A stretch of 64,000 nt of DNA from UBA668 sp963720695 (GTDB taxonomy: Bacteria > Actinomycetota > Acidimicrobiia > Acidimicrobiales > Ilumatobacteraceae): assembly GCA_963720695.1 (NCBI GenBank), contig CAVRGG010000001.1:868001-932000 (forward strand), read 5' to 3'. Of the stretch, positions 25,024 to 33,189 are shown piece after piece. Under the pieces are notes generated by a model. That model was given only the letters and a program-made list of their open reading frames with translations, was not told the origin of the DNA and ran no database searches. Within the stretch, counting starts at the first letter, position 1; each line of letters begins with the position of its first letter. The position numbers and the translations under genes are program-made.

Positions 25024-25794
25024 ATGACCATCTGGAGCGAGGAGGCAGGGGACCCGAGCCATCCGCTGATCGCCATCGTCCACGGGGCGATGGATCGGTC
25101 GTCGGGGATGCTGCGCCTGAGCAGGCGCCTCGACGACCGCTACCGCGTCCTTCGGTACGACCGGCGTGGCTACGGCCGGTCCACGCCGCACGCAGGCCCG
25201 TTCGACATGTCGTCGCAGGTCGATGATCTCATCGGCCTCCTCGCCGGTCGACCCGCCGTCGTCGTCGGCCACAGCTACGGGGGCAACGTCGCGCTCGCCG
25301 CCTCCTGCACCCGTCCCGATCTGGTGGTGGGGGTGGCCGTGTACGAGACGCCGATGTCGTGGCAACCGTGGTGGCCGGGCACCACCGCCGGAGCGGTCGC
25401 CGTGGCCGCAGAAGGCAGCACCGAGGACGCAGCCGAGGCCTTCATGCGCCGACTGATCGGCAACTCGAAGTGGGAGTCATTGCCGGAACGAACCCGACTC
25501 ACCAGGCGCGCCGAGGGCGCCGCGTTGGTGGGGGAGCTCGCCGATCTCCGCGCCCACGCGCCGTGGGCGCCAGCGAACGTCACCGTTCCGGTGGCGGTCG
25601 GCTACGGCACCGAGGGACGGTCGCACCATCAGACCGGGATGGCACGCATGGCGGACGATCTGCCAGGGGCGACACTCGTCGCGCTCGACGGTTGCCGCCA
25701 CGACGCGCCGACGAGTCACCCCGCGGACTTCTGCCACCAGCTCGTCGAGCCGTTGCTGCGACGGGTCGGCCCGCCCTGGTCCGATCCGCTCTAA
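25024..25794 (+). CDS. Alpha/beta hydrolase
   Basis: 256 aa starting 2 nt after the pyk stop. IAIVHGAMDRSSG is the oxyanion segment, VVVGHSYGGNVAL the nucleophile elbow, and LDGCRHDAPTSHP the probable catalytic His region. The substrate is unknown. Cotranscription with pyk is likely. It overlaps the convergent 91-aa gene by 3-4 bp at the stops. Confidence 0.85.
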   Translation: MTIWSEEAGDPSHPLIAIVHGAMDRSSGMLRLSRRLDDRYRVLRYDRRGYGRSTPHAGPFDMSSQVDDLIGLLAGRPAVVVGHSYGGNVALAASCTRPDLVVGVAVYETPMSWQPWWPGTTAGAVAVAAEGSTEDAAEAFMRRLIGNSKWESLPERTRLTRRAEGAALVGELADLRAHAPWAPANVTVPVAVGYGTEGRSHHQTGMARMADDLPGATLVALDGCRHDAPTSHPADFCHQLVEPLLRRVGPPWSDPL

Positions 25795-26066
25795 GGCGTC
25801 GGGACGTTCACATCGGTACCGAAGAACGTGCAGGTGACGGGCGTCGTGCTGCCGGCGTCGAACCCGTCCCTCGCCCTGCTCGCACAATCCTGAAGGCTGG
25901 TGCGCTGCGTCCATGCGCCGAGTGCAAGGCCCCCCATGAGCAGGATCATGATCAGCTTCGTGACGATGTTCTTGATCAGCCAGGCAGATGCCACGGTGAG
26001 CACCAGGAACACCAGCGCGACGACGATGGCGACGTTCTTGGCCGAATCCAGCGACAGAGCAGTCAT
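25791..26066 (-). CDS. Small two-helix membrane protein, 91 aa
   Basis: I do not recognise the family. Two hydrophobic segments (about 10-31, AIVVALVFLVLTVASAWLI, and 37-51, LIMILLMGGLALGAW) are followed by an extracytoplasmic tail with two cysteines (LQDCASRA, PVTCTFFG) that could form a disulphide. The leaderless ATG 26066 has TAGGGT exactly 6 nt upstream, mirror-image to the DUF3151 gene. Confidence 0.7.
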   Translation of the reverse strand: MTALSLDSAKNVAIVVALVFLVLTVASAWLIKNIVTKLIMILLMGGLALGAWTQRTSLQDCASRARDGFDAGSTTPVTCTFFGTDVNVPTP

Positions 26067-26072
26067 GCGCGA

Positions 26073-26089
26073 ACCCTACGTCGTAGGGT
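26073..26089. promoter_or_regulatory. Perfectly symmetric divergent leaderless promoter
   Basis: ACCCTACGTCGTAGGGT contains a perfect 6-bp inverted repeat with a 5-bp centre. Read outward, each arm is TAGGGT, and each ends exactly 6 nt before a start codon: ATG 26066 on the minus strand and GTG 26096 on the plus strand. Confidence 0.6.
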
Positions 26090-26095
26090 GAGCTC

Positions 26096-26536
26096 GTGAG
26101 CGACCAACCGATCCAACTGACACCGCAGGGTCCACCCCGAACGGTGCTGCCCATGGAGTCCGCAGAGATCCGTCACGCCCTGGCGCAGGCGCTCGCCGCT
26201 CCGGTCGCGGCACGCCGCGACGAGGTCGCCCAGGTCGTGGCGGAGCACCCGCGGTCGCTCATCGCGTGGCAGGCGTTGGGTGACCACGGCCGTGACACCA
26301 TCGAGCGGTACATGGCGTATCGGGTGGGGTACCACCGCGGCCTCGACACGCTGCGCGCCAACGGTTGGCGCGGGTCCGGCTATGTCCGCTGGGCCGACGA
26401 GACCAACCGCGGATTTCTCGGGTGCCTGCGTGGGCTCGGCGAGATGGCGGCCGCGATCGGTGAGACCGACGAGGCGGAGCGCATCGCGCTGTTCGTCGCC
26501 CAACTCGACCCGTCGTCCGCCGGGGGCCCAGCCTGA
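26096..26536 (+). CDS. DUF3151 family protein
   Basis: 146 aa. The family pattern is clear in AYRVGYHRGLDTLRANGWRG, then GYVRWADETNRGFLGCLRGL and IALFVAQLDPS. DUF3151 is a conserved actinobacterial cytoplasmic protein of unknown function. GTG 26096 is leaderless with TAGGGT 6 nt upstream. It shares a symmetric promoter region with the divergent membrane protein. mobA follows with overlapping or near-overlapping start. Confidence 0.85.
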   Translation: MSDQPIQLTPQGPPRTVLPMESAEIRHALAQALAAPVAARRDEVAQVVAEHPRSLIAWQALGDHGRDTIERYMAYRVGYHRGLDTLRANGWRGSGYVRWADETNRGFLGCLRGLGEMAAAIGETDEAERIALFVAQLDPSSAGGPA

Positions 26537-27105
26537 CCGAGGGTGCCGCTTCCCGCGTCGCCGGAGCGGTGCTCTGCGGCGGCGCCTCCAGGAGGATGGG
26601 CCGCGACAAGGCGCTCGTGCCCTACCTCGGCGTCCCGATGGCGCAACGGGTGGAGGCCGCACTGCGCGAGGCAGGATGCGTGCCGGTGATGGCGATCGGT
26701 GGCGATTCGGTGGCGCTGTCCGCGCTGGGTCTCGCGCCCGTGGCGGACCGCTGGCCGGGGGAGGGTCCCGTCGGCGGGATCATCAGCGCGCTGGGGGCAA
26801 CCGACTCGGCCGAGGTGGTCGTGGTGGTGGCGTGCGACCTGCCCCTGATCACCTCGCACACGATCCGTGCACTGGTCGATGGGCTCGACGCCCACCCGGG
26901 GGCCATGGCGGCGGCGGCGATGACCGACCGGATCCAGCCACTCTGCGTGGCGTGGCGCCGATCGGTCAACGAGGAGCTCGAGCGATGCTTCGCCGCAGGG
27001 GAGCGCCGCGTGCAGGTAGCGCTGCACTCCGTCGAGCACGTCGAAGTGTCTGCAGATCCTCAAGATCTCCTGAACGTGAACGCCGCACGTGATATCCGCC
27101 ACTAG
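26533..27105 (+). CDS. mobA: Molybdenum cofactor guanylyltransferase
   Basis: About 190 aa if started at CTG 26533, 178 aa from GTG 26569. GAVLCGGASRRMGRDKALVP is the NTP-binding loop, VADRWPGEGPVGGI and VVVACDLPLIT the metal/guanine region, and LLNVNAARDI the C-terminal motif. It attaches GMP to molybdopterin. The only canonical in-frame start is GTG 26569, which would remove the first beta strand preceding LCGG. CTG at 26533 overlaps the DUF3151 stop (CTGA), mimicking the ATGA couplings seen elsewhere. The N-terminus is therefore uncertain. No other moco genes are nearby. Confidence 0.85.
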   Translation: MTEGAASRVAGAVLCGGASRRMGRDKALVPYLGVPMAQRVEAALREAGCVPVMAIGGDSVALSALGLAPVADRWPGEGPVGGIISALGATDSAEVVVVVACDLPLITSHTIRALVDGLDAHPGAMAAAAMTDRIQPLCVAWRRSVNEELERCFAAGERRVQVALHSVEHVEVSADPQDLLNVNAARDIRH

Positions 27106-27108
27106 CGT
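27103..27108 (+). promoter_or_regulatory. Leaderless -10 box for rhodanese gene
   Basis: TAGCGT includes the mobA stop codon and ends 7 nt before ATG 27116. Confidence 0.5.
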
Positions 27109-27115
27109 CGTCGCC

Positions 27116-27439
27116 ATGGCGATCAAGGAAATCAGCGTGACCGAACTGGCGTCGGCGCTCGAGGCGGGAGCCCGGGTCATCGACGTCCGCGAGATCGACG
27201 AATACACGAGCGGTCATGTGCCCGGGGCGACCCACATCGCACTGGGTACCGTGCCCGATCACGTGGATGCGTTCCGCGGCGACGGACCGACGTACATCGT
27301 GTGCCGCAGCGGCGCTCGGAGCATGCGAGCCTGCGAGTTCCTCGCCGAACAGGGTGTCGAGACGGTCAACGTCGCCGGTGGCACGCTCGACTGGGTGGCC
27401 GGCGGCCGCGAGGTCGTCATGGGAAGCAACGCTTTGTGA
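27116..27439 (+). CDS. Rhodanese-like domain protein
   Basis: 107 aa single rhodanese domain. RVIDVREIDEYTSGHVPGA is the CH2A-type entry motif, YIVCRSGARS the active-site loop with catalytic Cys near residue 62, and NVAGGTLDWV the closing motif. It probably transfers sulfane sulfur or serves as a sulfur carrier. ATG 27116 is preferred to GTG 27089 because of the TAGCGT box. The following RNase D gene starts by GTGA overlap. Confidence 0.88.
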   Translation: MAIKEISVTELASALEAGARVIDVREIDEYTSGHVPGATHIALGTVPDHVDAFRGDGPTYIVCRSGARSMRACEFLAEQGVETVNVAGGTLDWVAGGREVVMGSNAL

Positions 27440-28581
27440 CCTATCGCTGGATCGAGACCACCCCCGAACTCGCCGAGTACGTCGGTCGACTCCTCGGCGA
27501 AGATCGCTACGCGATGGACACCGAGTTCCATCGCGAGCGCACCTACTTCCCGAAGCTGGCGCTCGTGCAGATCGCGGGCGCCGGCGAGATCGTCCTCATC
27601 GATCCTCTGGCGTGCGACCTCAGCCCCCTGGTCGACCTCTTCCACTCCGATGTGCTCTCGGTCTTCCACGCCGCACAGCAGGACCTCGACGTGCTCACCC
27701 ATGCCGTGCGAGCCGTCCCTCGGCGCCTCTACGACACGCAACTCGCTGCCGGTTTCCTGGGCTACAGCACGCCCTCACTGGTGTCGCTCCTGCAGAGCGA
27801 GCTCAAGGTCACGGCGGCAAAGGGCGACCGGCTCACCGATTGGCTGCGACGGCCGCTCAGCGACGACCAGTGCGACTACGCGGCGAGCGACGTGGCGCAC
27901 CTGCTCCAACTGCAGGACGTGATGGACGCCAAGCTCGCCGAACTGGGTCGAGCCGAGTGGGTGGCCGACGCGTGCGTGGAACTGCTCAACAAGCCGGTCA
28001 GCGGCACCGAGCCGGAGATGGCCTGGACCCGGCTCAAGGACGTCCGTGTCCTCAAGCCGCGTGCCCGCGGTGTCGCCCGTGCCGTGGCCGCGTGGCGCGA
28101 GCGACGGGCGATGTCGCTCGACTCGCCAGTTCGTCAGGTGTTGCCCGACCTGGCGATCCTCGGCATCGCCCAGAAGCAGCCACGAACCGTGCAGGAACTG
28201 TCGCACGCTCGCGGGGTCGACGACCGACATACGCGGGGCAACATCGCCAAGGAGTTGCTCGAGGCGGTCGCCCTCGGTGCGGCCAACGAGGTCCCCCTCG
28301 CCACGCCCGACGGCGACGATCTCGATCGCAGCATGCGCCCGGCGGTCGCGCTCGTGTCGGCGTGGGTCAGCGAGGTGGCGCGTCAGGAACGCATCGACAC
28401 GTCGCTGCTCGCCACCCGCAGCGATCTGGTGGCATTCCTCCGTGGCGACACCGACGCCCGCCTCGCCACCGGATGGCGCCACGATCTGCTGGGTGACGGG
28501 ATCCGCCGGCTCGTCGCCGGAAAGGCCGCGCTGACCTTCGACGGTCGCGGCGGCCTGAACCTCATCGACGTGCCCGACTGA
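27436..28581 (+). CDS. rnd: Ribonuclease D family exonuclease with HRDC domain
   Basis: 381 aa from GTG 27436. The DEDD exonuclease motifs are AMDTEFHRERT (Exo I), VFHAAQQDLDVL (Exo II) and YAASDVAHLLQL (Exo III), in residues about 1-190. An HRDC domain follows (about 205-285). It trims structured RNA 3' ends, for example tRNA precursors. Translation is coupled to the rhodanese gene. It converges with parA. Confidence 0.9.
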   Translation: MTYRWIETTPELAEYVGRLLGEDRYAMDTEFHRERTYFPKLALVQIAGAGEIVLIDPLACDLSPLVDLFHSDVLSVFHAAQQDLDVLTHAVRAVPRRLYDTQLAAGFLGYSTPSLVSLLQSELKVTAAKGDRLTDWLRRPLSDDQCDYAASDVAHLLQLQDVMDAKLAELGRAEWVADACVELLNKPVSGTEPEMAWTRLKDVRVLKPRARGVARAVAAWRERRAMSLDSPVRQVLPDLAILGIAQKQPRTVQELSHARGVDDRHTRGNIAKELLEAVALGAANEVPLATPDGDDLDRSMRPAVALVSAWVSEVARQERIDTSLLATRSDLVAFLRGDTDARLATGWRHDLLGDGIRRLVAGKAALTFDGRGGLNLIDVPD

Positions 28582-28584
28582 TCG

Positions 28585-29343
28585 TCACTCCTTGGTGACT
28601 CGACGCAGCTTCGACCAGAGGCGGTCGAACACCTCGGACACCTCGGCGCTGCGAGCGCCGTAGGTGTGCAACGGCCGTCGCTCGCCGATGGCCTGGTTGA
28701 TGATGACCCGATGCGGGATCACCGGCTGCCAGATCGCCCGCTTGCCCACGATCCGGGTCAGTTCGTCGTAGCGCCGATCCGCCTCGGTGCTGATCGCGGG
28801 CACCTTGTTGACGATCACGCCGGTGAGCTCCAGGCCGGGGTTGTGTGCGTCCCACACCTCGTCGACGAGGTCGGCGACCGCACCGATCCCGCGGAGGCCG
28901 AGCGCCGACGGTTCGACGACGATGACGGCGTGATCGGCGGCGGTGAGACCGCTGGCGGACAATGCGCCGAGCGAGGGTGGGCAGTCGATGAGGACGGCGT
29001 GGAACTGGTCGCTGACGGCGGCGAGCGCTTCGCGAAGGCGAAGGGGCGAGCCTCCGTGGTCCCTCGGCAGGAGCCTCGGCGAGGCGGGGATCACCCACAC
29101 TTCACCACCCCACGCGGACGGCACCATCGCCTTCGTCGCGGGCAGCCGGCCCATGACCTCGGCGCTGGAGAACTCGACCTCGGCCGGGTCGATGCCCAGC
29201 ACCCAGGTGCTGGAGCCCTGAGGATCGAGGTCGACCACGAGCACCCGATGACCGGCCGCGGCAGCGGCGGATGCGAGCCCGAGCGTGACGGTCGTCTTGC
29301 CGACCCCGCCCTTCTGGTTCAGTACAGCGACCACACGACCCAT
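28585..29343 (-). CDS. ParA family ATPase
   Basis: 252 aa. VVAVLNQKGGVGKTTVTLGL is the deviant Walker A motif, LVVDLDPQGSST the A' motif, and AVLIDCPPSLG Walker B. No parB or parS-like gene is nearby, so it is an orphan ParA, which may position a non-chromosomal cargo. No clear ribosome site or -10 is seen at ATG 29343. It is 12 bp downstream of the GH13 gene. Confidence 0.88.
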   Translation of the reverse strand: MGRVVAVLNQKGGVGKTTVTLGLASAAAAAGHRVLVVDLDPQGSSTWVLGIDPAEVEFSSAEVMGRLPATKAMVPSAWGGEVWVIPASPRLLPRDHGGSPLRLREALAAVSDQFHAVLIDCPPSLGALSASGLTAADHAVIVVEPSALGLRGIGAVADLVDEVWDAHNPGLELTGVIVNKVPAISTEADRRYDELTRIVGKRAIWQPVIPHRVIINQAIGERRPLHTYGARSAEVSEVFDRLWSKLRRVTKE

Positions 29344-29355
29344 GAGGTCATGTTC

Positions 29356-30902
29356 TCACGTGGGCCGCGCGACGACGGCGACCAGCGGCGACAAACTCCT
29401 GATCAGCGTGCCGTCGAGCGCGTCGTCCGACCCGACCACCACGAGGTGGTCGTGGGGGAGCGCGACGGTGGTGTCGCCGAGGTTGGCGATCACGACCAGT
29501 TCGCCACGCCGGTAGGCGACGACGTCGTCGCCCATCGCCGACCAGTTCGAAGTCGAGCGTGTGCAGCGGGGCCGCCGATCGCCGGAACGCGAGGAGGCGT
29601 CGGTAGAGGTGGAGGATCGAATGCTCGTCGAGCGCGCAGCGTCGCCACGTTGCGGCGGTCGACCTCCGGCGCGAACGGGAGCCAGGTGTCGCCGTGCCAG
29701 CCGTGCAACGGCTCGGCCGTCCACGGGATCGGCGCCCGACAGCCGTCGCGGCCTCCCGGATCGACCACTCGGTCCGGCGGCACCTCGGCATCGAGCAGCC
29801 CGAGTTCCTCGCCCTGGTACACGAACGGGGTGCCGGGCAGGGTGAGCAACAGGACCGCGGCGACACGGGCCGCGGCCTCGTCGCCCCCGTAGCGCTGCCG
29901 GTGGCGGGGCACGTCGTGGTTGGACAGCACCCATGTCGGCCAGGCGCTCCTGGCGGCGAGCACCTCCAGCGTGCGGGCGATCCTGCTGGTGAGCTCCTCG
30001 GCGACGAAGGGTGCCCACACGAAGCGGAAGTTGAAGCTGAGGTGCAACTCGTCGCCCTGGCCGTAGTACTCCGCCATGCGTTCCTCGTCGAGCAGGTAGA
30101 CCTCGCCGACGCTGGTGCGATCACCGGGGTAGCCGTCGAGGATCCGGCGGATGGCTCGGAGGCGCTCGTGGGTGACAGGTTGATCGTTGAACGGCACGTG
30201 CCCGAACCCGCGAGCGACGGCCGACGGCGGGTCGTCCTTGGTCAGGTCCTTGCCGATCAGATGGACCACGTCCATCCGGAACCCGTCGACCCCACGATCG
30301 AGCCAGAAGCGCAGGGTGTCGTGCATCGCGGCCTCGACATCGGGGTGATCCCAGTCGAGGTCGGGCTGCTGGGCGAGGAAGCAGCGCAGGTAGTACTGCT
30401 GGCGCGCCTCGTCGAACTGCCACGCCGACTCGCCCGCGGGGAACGACGCGAGCCAGTTGTTCTCCGGCGCGTCCCGCCACACGTACCAGCCCGCCTTGGG
30501 ATTGGTGCGGTCCCGGCGGCTCTCCTGGAACCACGGGTGCTGGTCGCTGGTGTGGTTCGGCACCCAGTCGAGCAGGACCTTCAGGTCACGCTCGTGGGCT
30601 GCGGCGATGAGCCGGTCCATGTCGGCCAGTGATCCGAACACGGGATCGATGTCGCAGTAGTCGCTGACGTCGTAGCCGAAATCGGCCATCGGCGAGGTGA
30701 ACACGGGCGAGAGCCAGAGCGCGTCGACGCCCAGCCACTGGAGGTGGTCGAGGTGCTCGATCAGCCCGGCGAGGTTGCCGACGCCGGCCACCGGATTGGG
30801 AGAATTGCTTGCATCGGCGAAGGATCGGGGGTACACCTGGTACACCACAGCGGTCTTCCACCACTCCTCGGCGTTCGCGTCCGGGGCGTGCACGTTGGGC
30901 AT
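29356..30902 (-). CDS. GH13 alpha-glucosidase/amylase, interrupted by two frame breaks
   Basis: The start ATG 30902 opens MPNVHAPDANAEEWWKTAVVYQVYPRSF, a GH13 start (split here: EEWWKTAVVYQ, VYPRSF). VLLDWVPNHTSDQHPWF, GFRMDVVHLIGKD (nucleophile Asp), SVGEVYLLDEE (acid Glu) and LSNHDVPRHRQRYGG (third Asp) give the catalytic set of oligo-1,6-glucosidase/alpha-glucosidase enzymes. The frame shifts near 29636 and again near 29532 (an extra G in a GGG run), after which GDDVVAYRRGELVVIANLGD and the normal beta-sandwich end read on to TGA at 29356. The intact product would be about 515 aa. The catalytic domain is unbroken. Confidence 0.85.
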
Positions 30903-30908
30903 GGCGGC

Positions 30909-30914
30909 ACCTTA
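30909..30914 (-). promoter_or_regulatory. Leaderless -10 box for GH13 gene
   Basis: TAAGGT on the minus strand ends 6 nt before ATG 30902. Confidence 0.5.
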
Positions 30915-30994
30915 GGGCGTCGACCAGGGGTGTTCACGCGGTCCGAGGTCCGTTTTCGGCTGGTGGCATCCCGCCCATTCCCGACACGAGGGGA

Positions 30995-31032
30995 TAGAGT
31001 GGCACTCAATGTCAACTCTCTAGGTTCGGGAG
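30995..31032 (+). promoter_or_regulatory. -10 box and ribosome-binding site for the 62-aa gene
   Basis: TAGAGT at 30995-31000 would start a leader of about 33 nt carrying GGGAG at 31028-31032, 7 nt before GTG 31040. A second hexamer, TAGGTT (31021-31026), lies closer to the start. Confidence 0.4.
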
Positions 31033-31039
31033 CCCTACC

Positions 31040-31228
31040 GTGAAGAAGGGTCGTCACCGCCGCTTCGAAGAGGCGCGGAAACTCAAACAAGCCGGTCCCA
31101 GCGCCTTTGATCTGGGCCTCGGCGGGAACGATCATCGTCAGTCCACCGAAGAAGACGAGTACGCCGCGTTGGCGGAAAAGTACGGTGTGACCTTCGACGA
31201 TGACGATGATGAAGAGTCCGACGACTGA
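31040..31228 (+). CDS. Small acidic-tailed protein, 62 aa
   Basis: GTG 31040 with GGGAG 7 nt upstream. The protein begins with a basic stretch (KKGRHRRFEEARKLKQ) and ends with a run of aspartates (FDDDDDEESDD), so it is strongly bipolar. No domain is recognised. It lies 50 bp upstream of typA and could be cotranscribed with it. The charge pattern suggests a ribosome- or RNA-associated protein, which is inference only. Confidence 0.65.
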   Translation: MKKGRHRRFEEARKLKQAGPSAFDLGLGGNDHRQSTEEDEYAALAEKYGVTFDDDDDEESDD

Positions 31229-31278
31229 CTTCTGCACAGCGAGGCTTGCCGCGCCCGGTCCCAACCCCCTCGGCAGCC

Positions 31279-33126
31279 ATGAACTCGCAGATCCCCACCT
31301 CCCACATCCGTAACGTCGCCCTGGTCGCTCACGTCGATCACGGCAAGACCACCCTCGTCGACGCGCTCTTGCGGGCGACGGGAACGTTCGCCGCTCACCA
31401 GGCCGTGGTCGACCGGGTGATGGACTCCAACGACCAGGAGCGCGAGCGCGGGATCACCATCCTCGCCAAGGCCGCCTCCATCCAGTGGAAGGGCGTCAAG
31501 ATCAACCTGGTCGACACGCCCGGCCACGCCGACTTCGGTGGTGAGGTCGAGCGTGCGCTCACGATGGTCGACGGCGTGCTCCTGCTCGTCGACGCCGCCG
31601 AGGGCCCGTTGCCCCAGACCCGCTACGTGCTGCAGAAGGCGCTCGCCCGCGACCTGCCGGCCATCGTCATCATCAACAAGGTCGACCGCCAGGACGCCCG
31701 CGCCGACGAGGTGCTCGACGAGGTGTACCAGCTGTTCATCGACCTCGACGCCGACGACGAGCACATCGATTTCGAGATCATCTCCGCCGTCGCCCGAGAG
31801 GGTCGGGCGATGAAGGGCATCGGCATGCCCGAGGAAGGCACCGACCTGTCGGCCCTGCTCGACACCATCCTCGAAGCCATCCCGGCTCCGGTCGGCGATG
31901 CCGAGGCCCCGCTCCAAGCCATGGTCACCCAGCTGGACGCGAGCGAGTACCTCGGCCGCCTGGCCATCGGTCGCGTGGTCAACGGCGTGATGCGCCGCGG
32001 CGAGACCGTGGCGCTGCTGGAGGCGGAGTTCGCCGAAGGCCAGCCGCCGTTGAAGCGTCGCCTCAGCCAGCTGATGTCGTTCCACGGTGTGAGCCGTGAC
32101 GAGGTCGACGAGCTCAGCGCCGGCGACCTGTTCGTGATGGCCGGCTTCCCCGAAGTGGAGATCGGCGACACGATCGCCTCGGTCGAGACTCCGGTCGCGT
32201 TGCCCCGTCTGGTCGTCGACGAGCCCGTGCTGCGGATGACGTTCGGTGTCAACACCTCGCCGCTCGCCGGCAAGGACGGCAAGTTCCTGACCAGCCGCCA
32301 CCTCATCGACCGGCTCAACCGCGAGCTGCTCGGCAACGTGTCGATCAAGCTGTTCGAGACCGGTTCCCCCGACGTCATCGAGGTCGCCGGTCGCGGCGAG
32401 CTGCAGCTCGCCGTGCTCATCGAGAGCATGCGCCGCGAGGGCTACGAGCTGCAGGTCAGCCGGCCCGAGGTCATCACCAAGGAAGTCAACGGCAAGCGCT
32501 TCGAGCCCCAAGAGCGCGGCGTCTGCGACGTCCCCGACGAGCACGTCGGCACGGTGACCCAGGAGTTGGCACCCCGCAAGGGCCGCCTCACCGACCTGCG
32601 CACCGGCGACGCCGGTCGCACGATCGTCACCTTCGAGTGCCCCAGCCGCGGCTTGATCGGCTTCCGGTCGCTGCTGATGACCGCCACACGCGGGACGGCG
32701 TTGCTGCACCAGCATCACCTCGGCTGGATGCCGTGGGCGGGCGACATGCCCGACACCAGAGGTGGCGCCATGGTGTCGGACCGTCTCGGTGTCACCACCG
32801 CCTACGCACTCGACAAGCTCCAGCTGAGCGGTCAGTTCTTCGTCAACCCGCAGGAGCAGGTGTACGAGGGCATGGTCGTGGGCGAGTGCTCGCGTGAGGA
32901 CGAGATGGTCGTCAACGCGGTGCGCGCCAAGGAGAAGAACAACATCCGCACGCACAGCCACGACGACGCGGTGAAGCTGCCGGCGCCCAAGATCCACACC
33001 CTCGAGACCGCGATCGAATGGATCGCCGGCGACGAGCTCGTCGAGGTCACGCCGAAGGCGATTCGCATCCGCAAGCGCCAGCTCGGACTCGAAGAGCGAC
33101 GGAAGGCGAACAAGAAGGTGAGCTGA
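31279..33126 (+). CDS. typA: Translational GTPase TypA/BipA
   Basis: 615 aa from ATG 31279; a TTG at 31246 extends the frame but lacks conservation. AHVDHGKTT (G1), RGITI (G2), DTPGHADF (G3) and NKVDRQDA (G4) form the GTPase domain. Domain II contains ASEYLGRLAIGRV, followed by EF-G-like domains III and V and the BipA-specific C-terminus (FECPSRGLIGFRS, THSHDDAVKL). It is a ribosome-binding GTPase for stress and assembly. Confidence 0.95.
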   Translation: MNSQIPTSHIRNVALVAHVDHGKTTLVDALLRATGTFAAHQAVVDRVMDSNDQERERGITILAKAASIQWKGVKINLVDTPGHADFGGEVERALTMVDGVLLLVDAAEGPLPQTRYVLQKALARDLPAIVIINKVDRQDARADEVLDEVYQLFIDLDADDEHIDFEIISAVAREGRAMKGIGMPEEGTDLSALLDTILEAIPAPVGDAEAPLQAMVTQLDASEYLGRLAIGRVVNGVMRRGETVALLEAEFAEGQPPLKRRLSQLMSFHGVSRDEVDELSAGDLFVMAGFPEVEIGDTIASVETPVALPRLVVDEPVLRMTFGVNTSPLAGKDGKFLTSRHLIDRLNRELLGNVSIKLFETGSPDVIEVAGRGELQLAVLIESMRREGYELQVSRPEVITKEVNGKRFEPQERGVCDVPDEHVGTVTQELAPRKGRLTDLRTGDAGRTIVTFECPSRGLIGFRSLLMTATRGTALLHQHHLGWMPWAGDMPDTRGGAMVSDRLGVTTAYALDKLQLSGQFFVNPQEQVYEGMVVGECSREDEMVVNAVRAKEKNNIRTHSHDDAVKLPAPKIHTLETAIEWIAGDELVEVTPKAIRIRKRQLGLEERRKANKKVS

Positions 33127-33140
33127 CCGCGCCCACCGGC

Positions 33141-33180
33141 TAACCTGTACAAGTCCGATACAAGTGAAGGCCGAAGAAGG
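33141..33180 (+). promoter_or_regulatory. icd: icd promoter and ribosome-binding site
   Basis: TAACCT at 33141-33146 is a good -10, and GAAGAAGG at 33173-33180 is a ribosome-binding site 9 nt before ATG 33190. Confidence 0.5.
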
Positions 33181-33189
33181 GTGCAGCAG

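Noticed and set aside
26096..27439. DUF3151-mobA-rhodanese as a molybdenum cofactor cluster
   Set aside because: No other moa/moe/mob genes are present, and the rhodanese gene has its own start signals; a pathway link is not supported.
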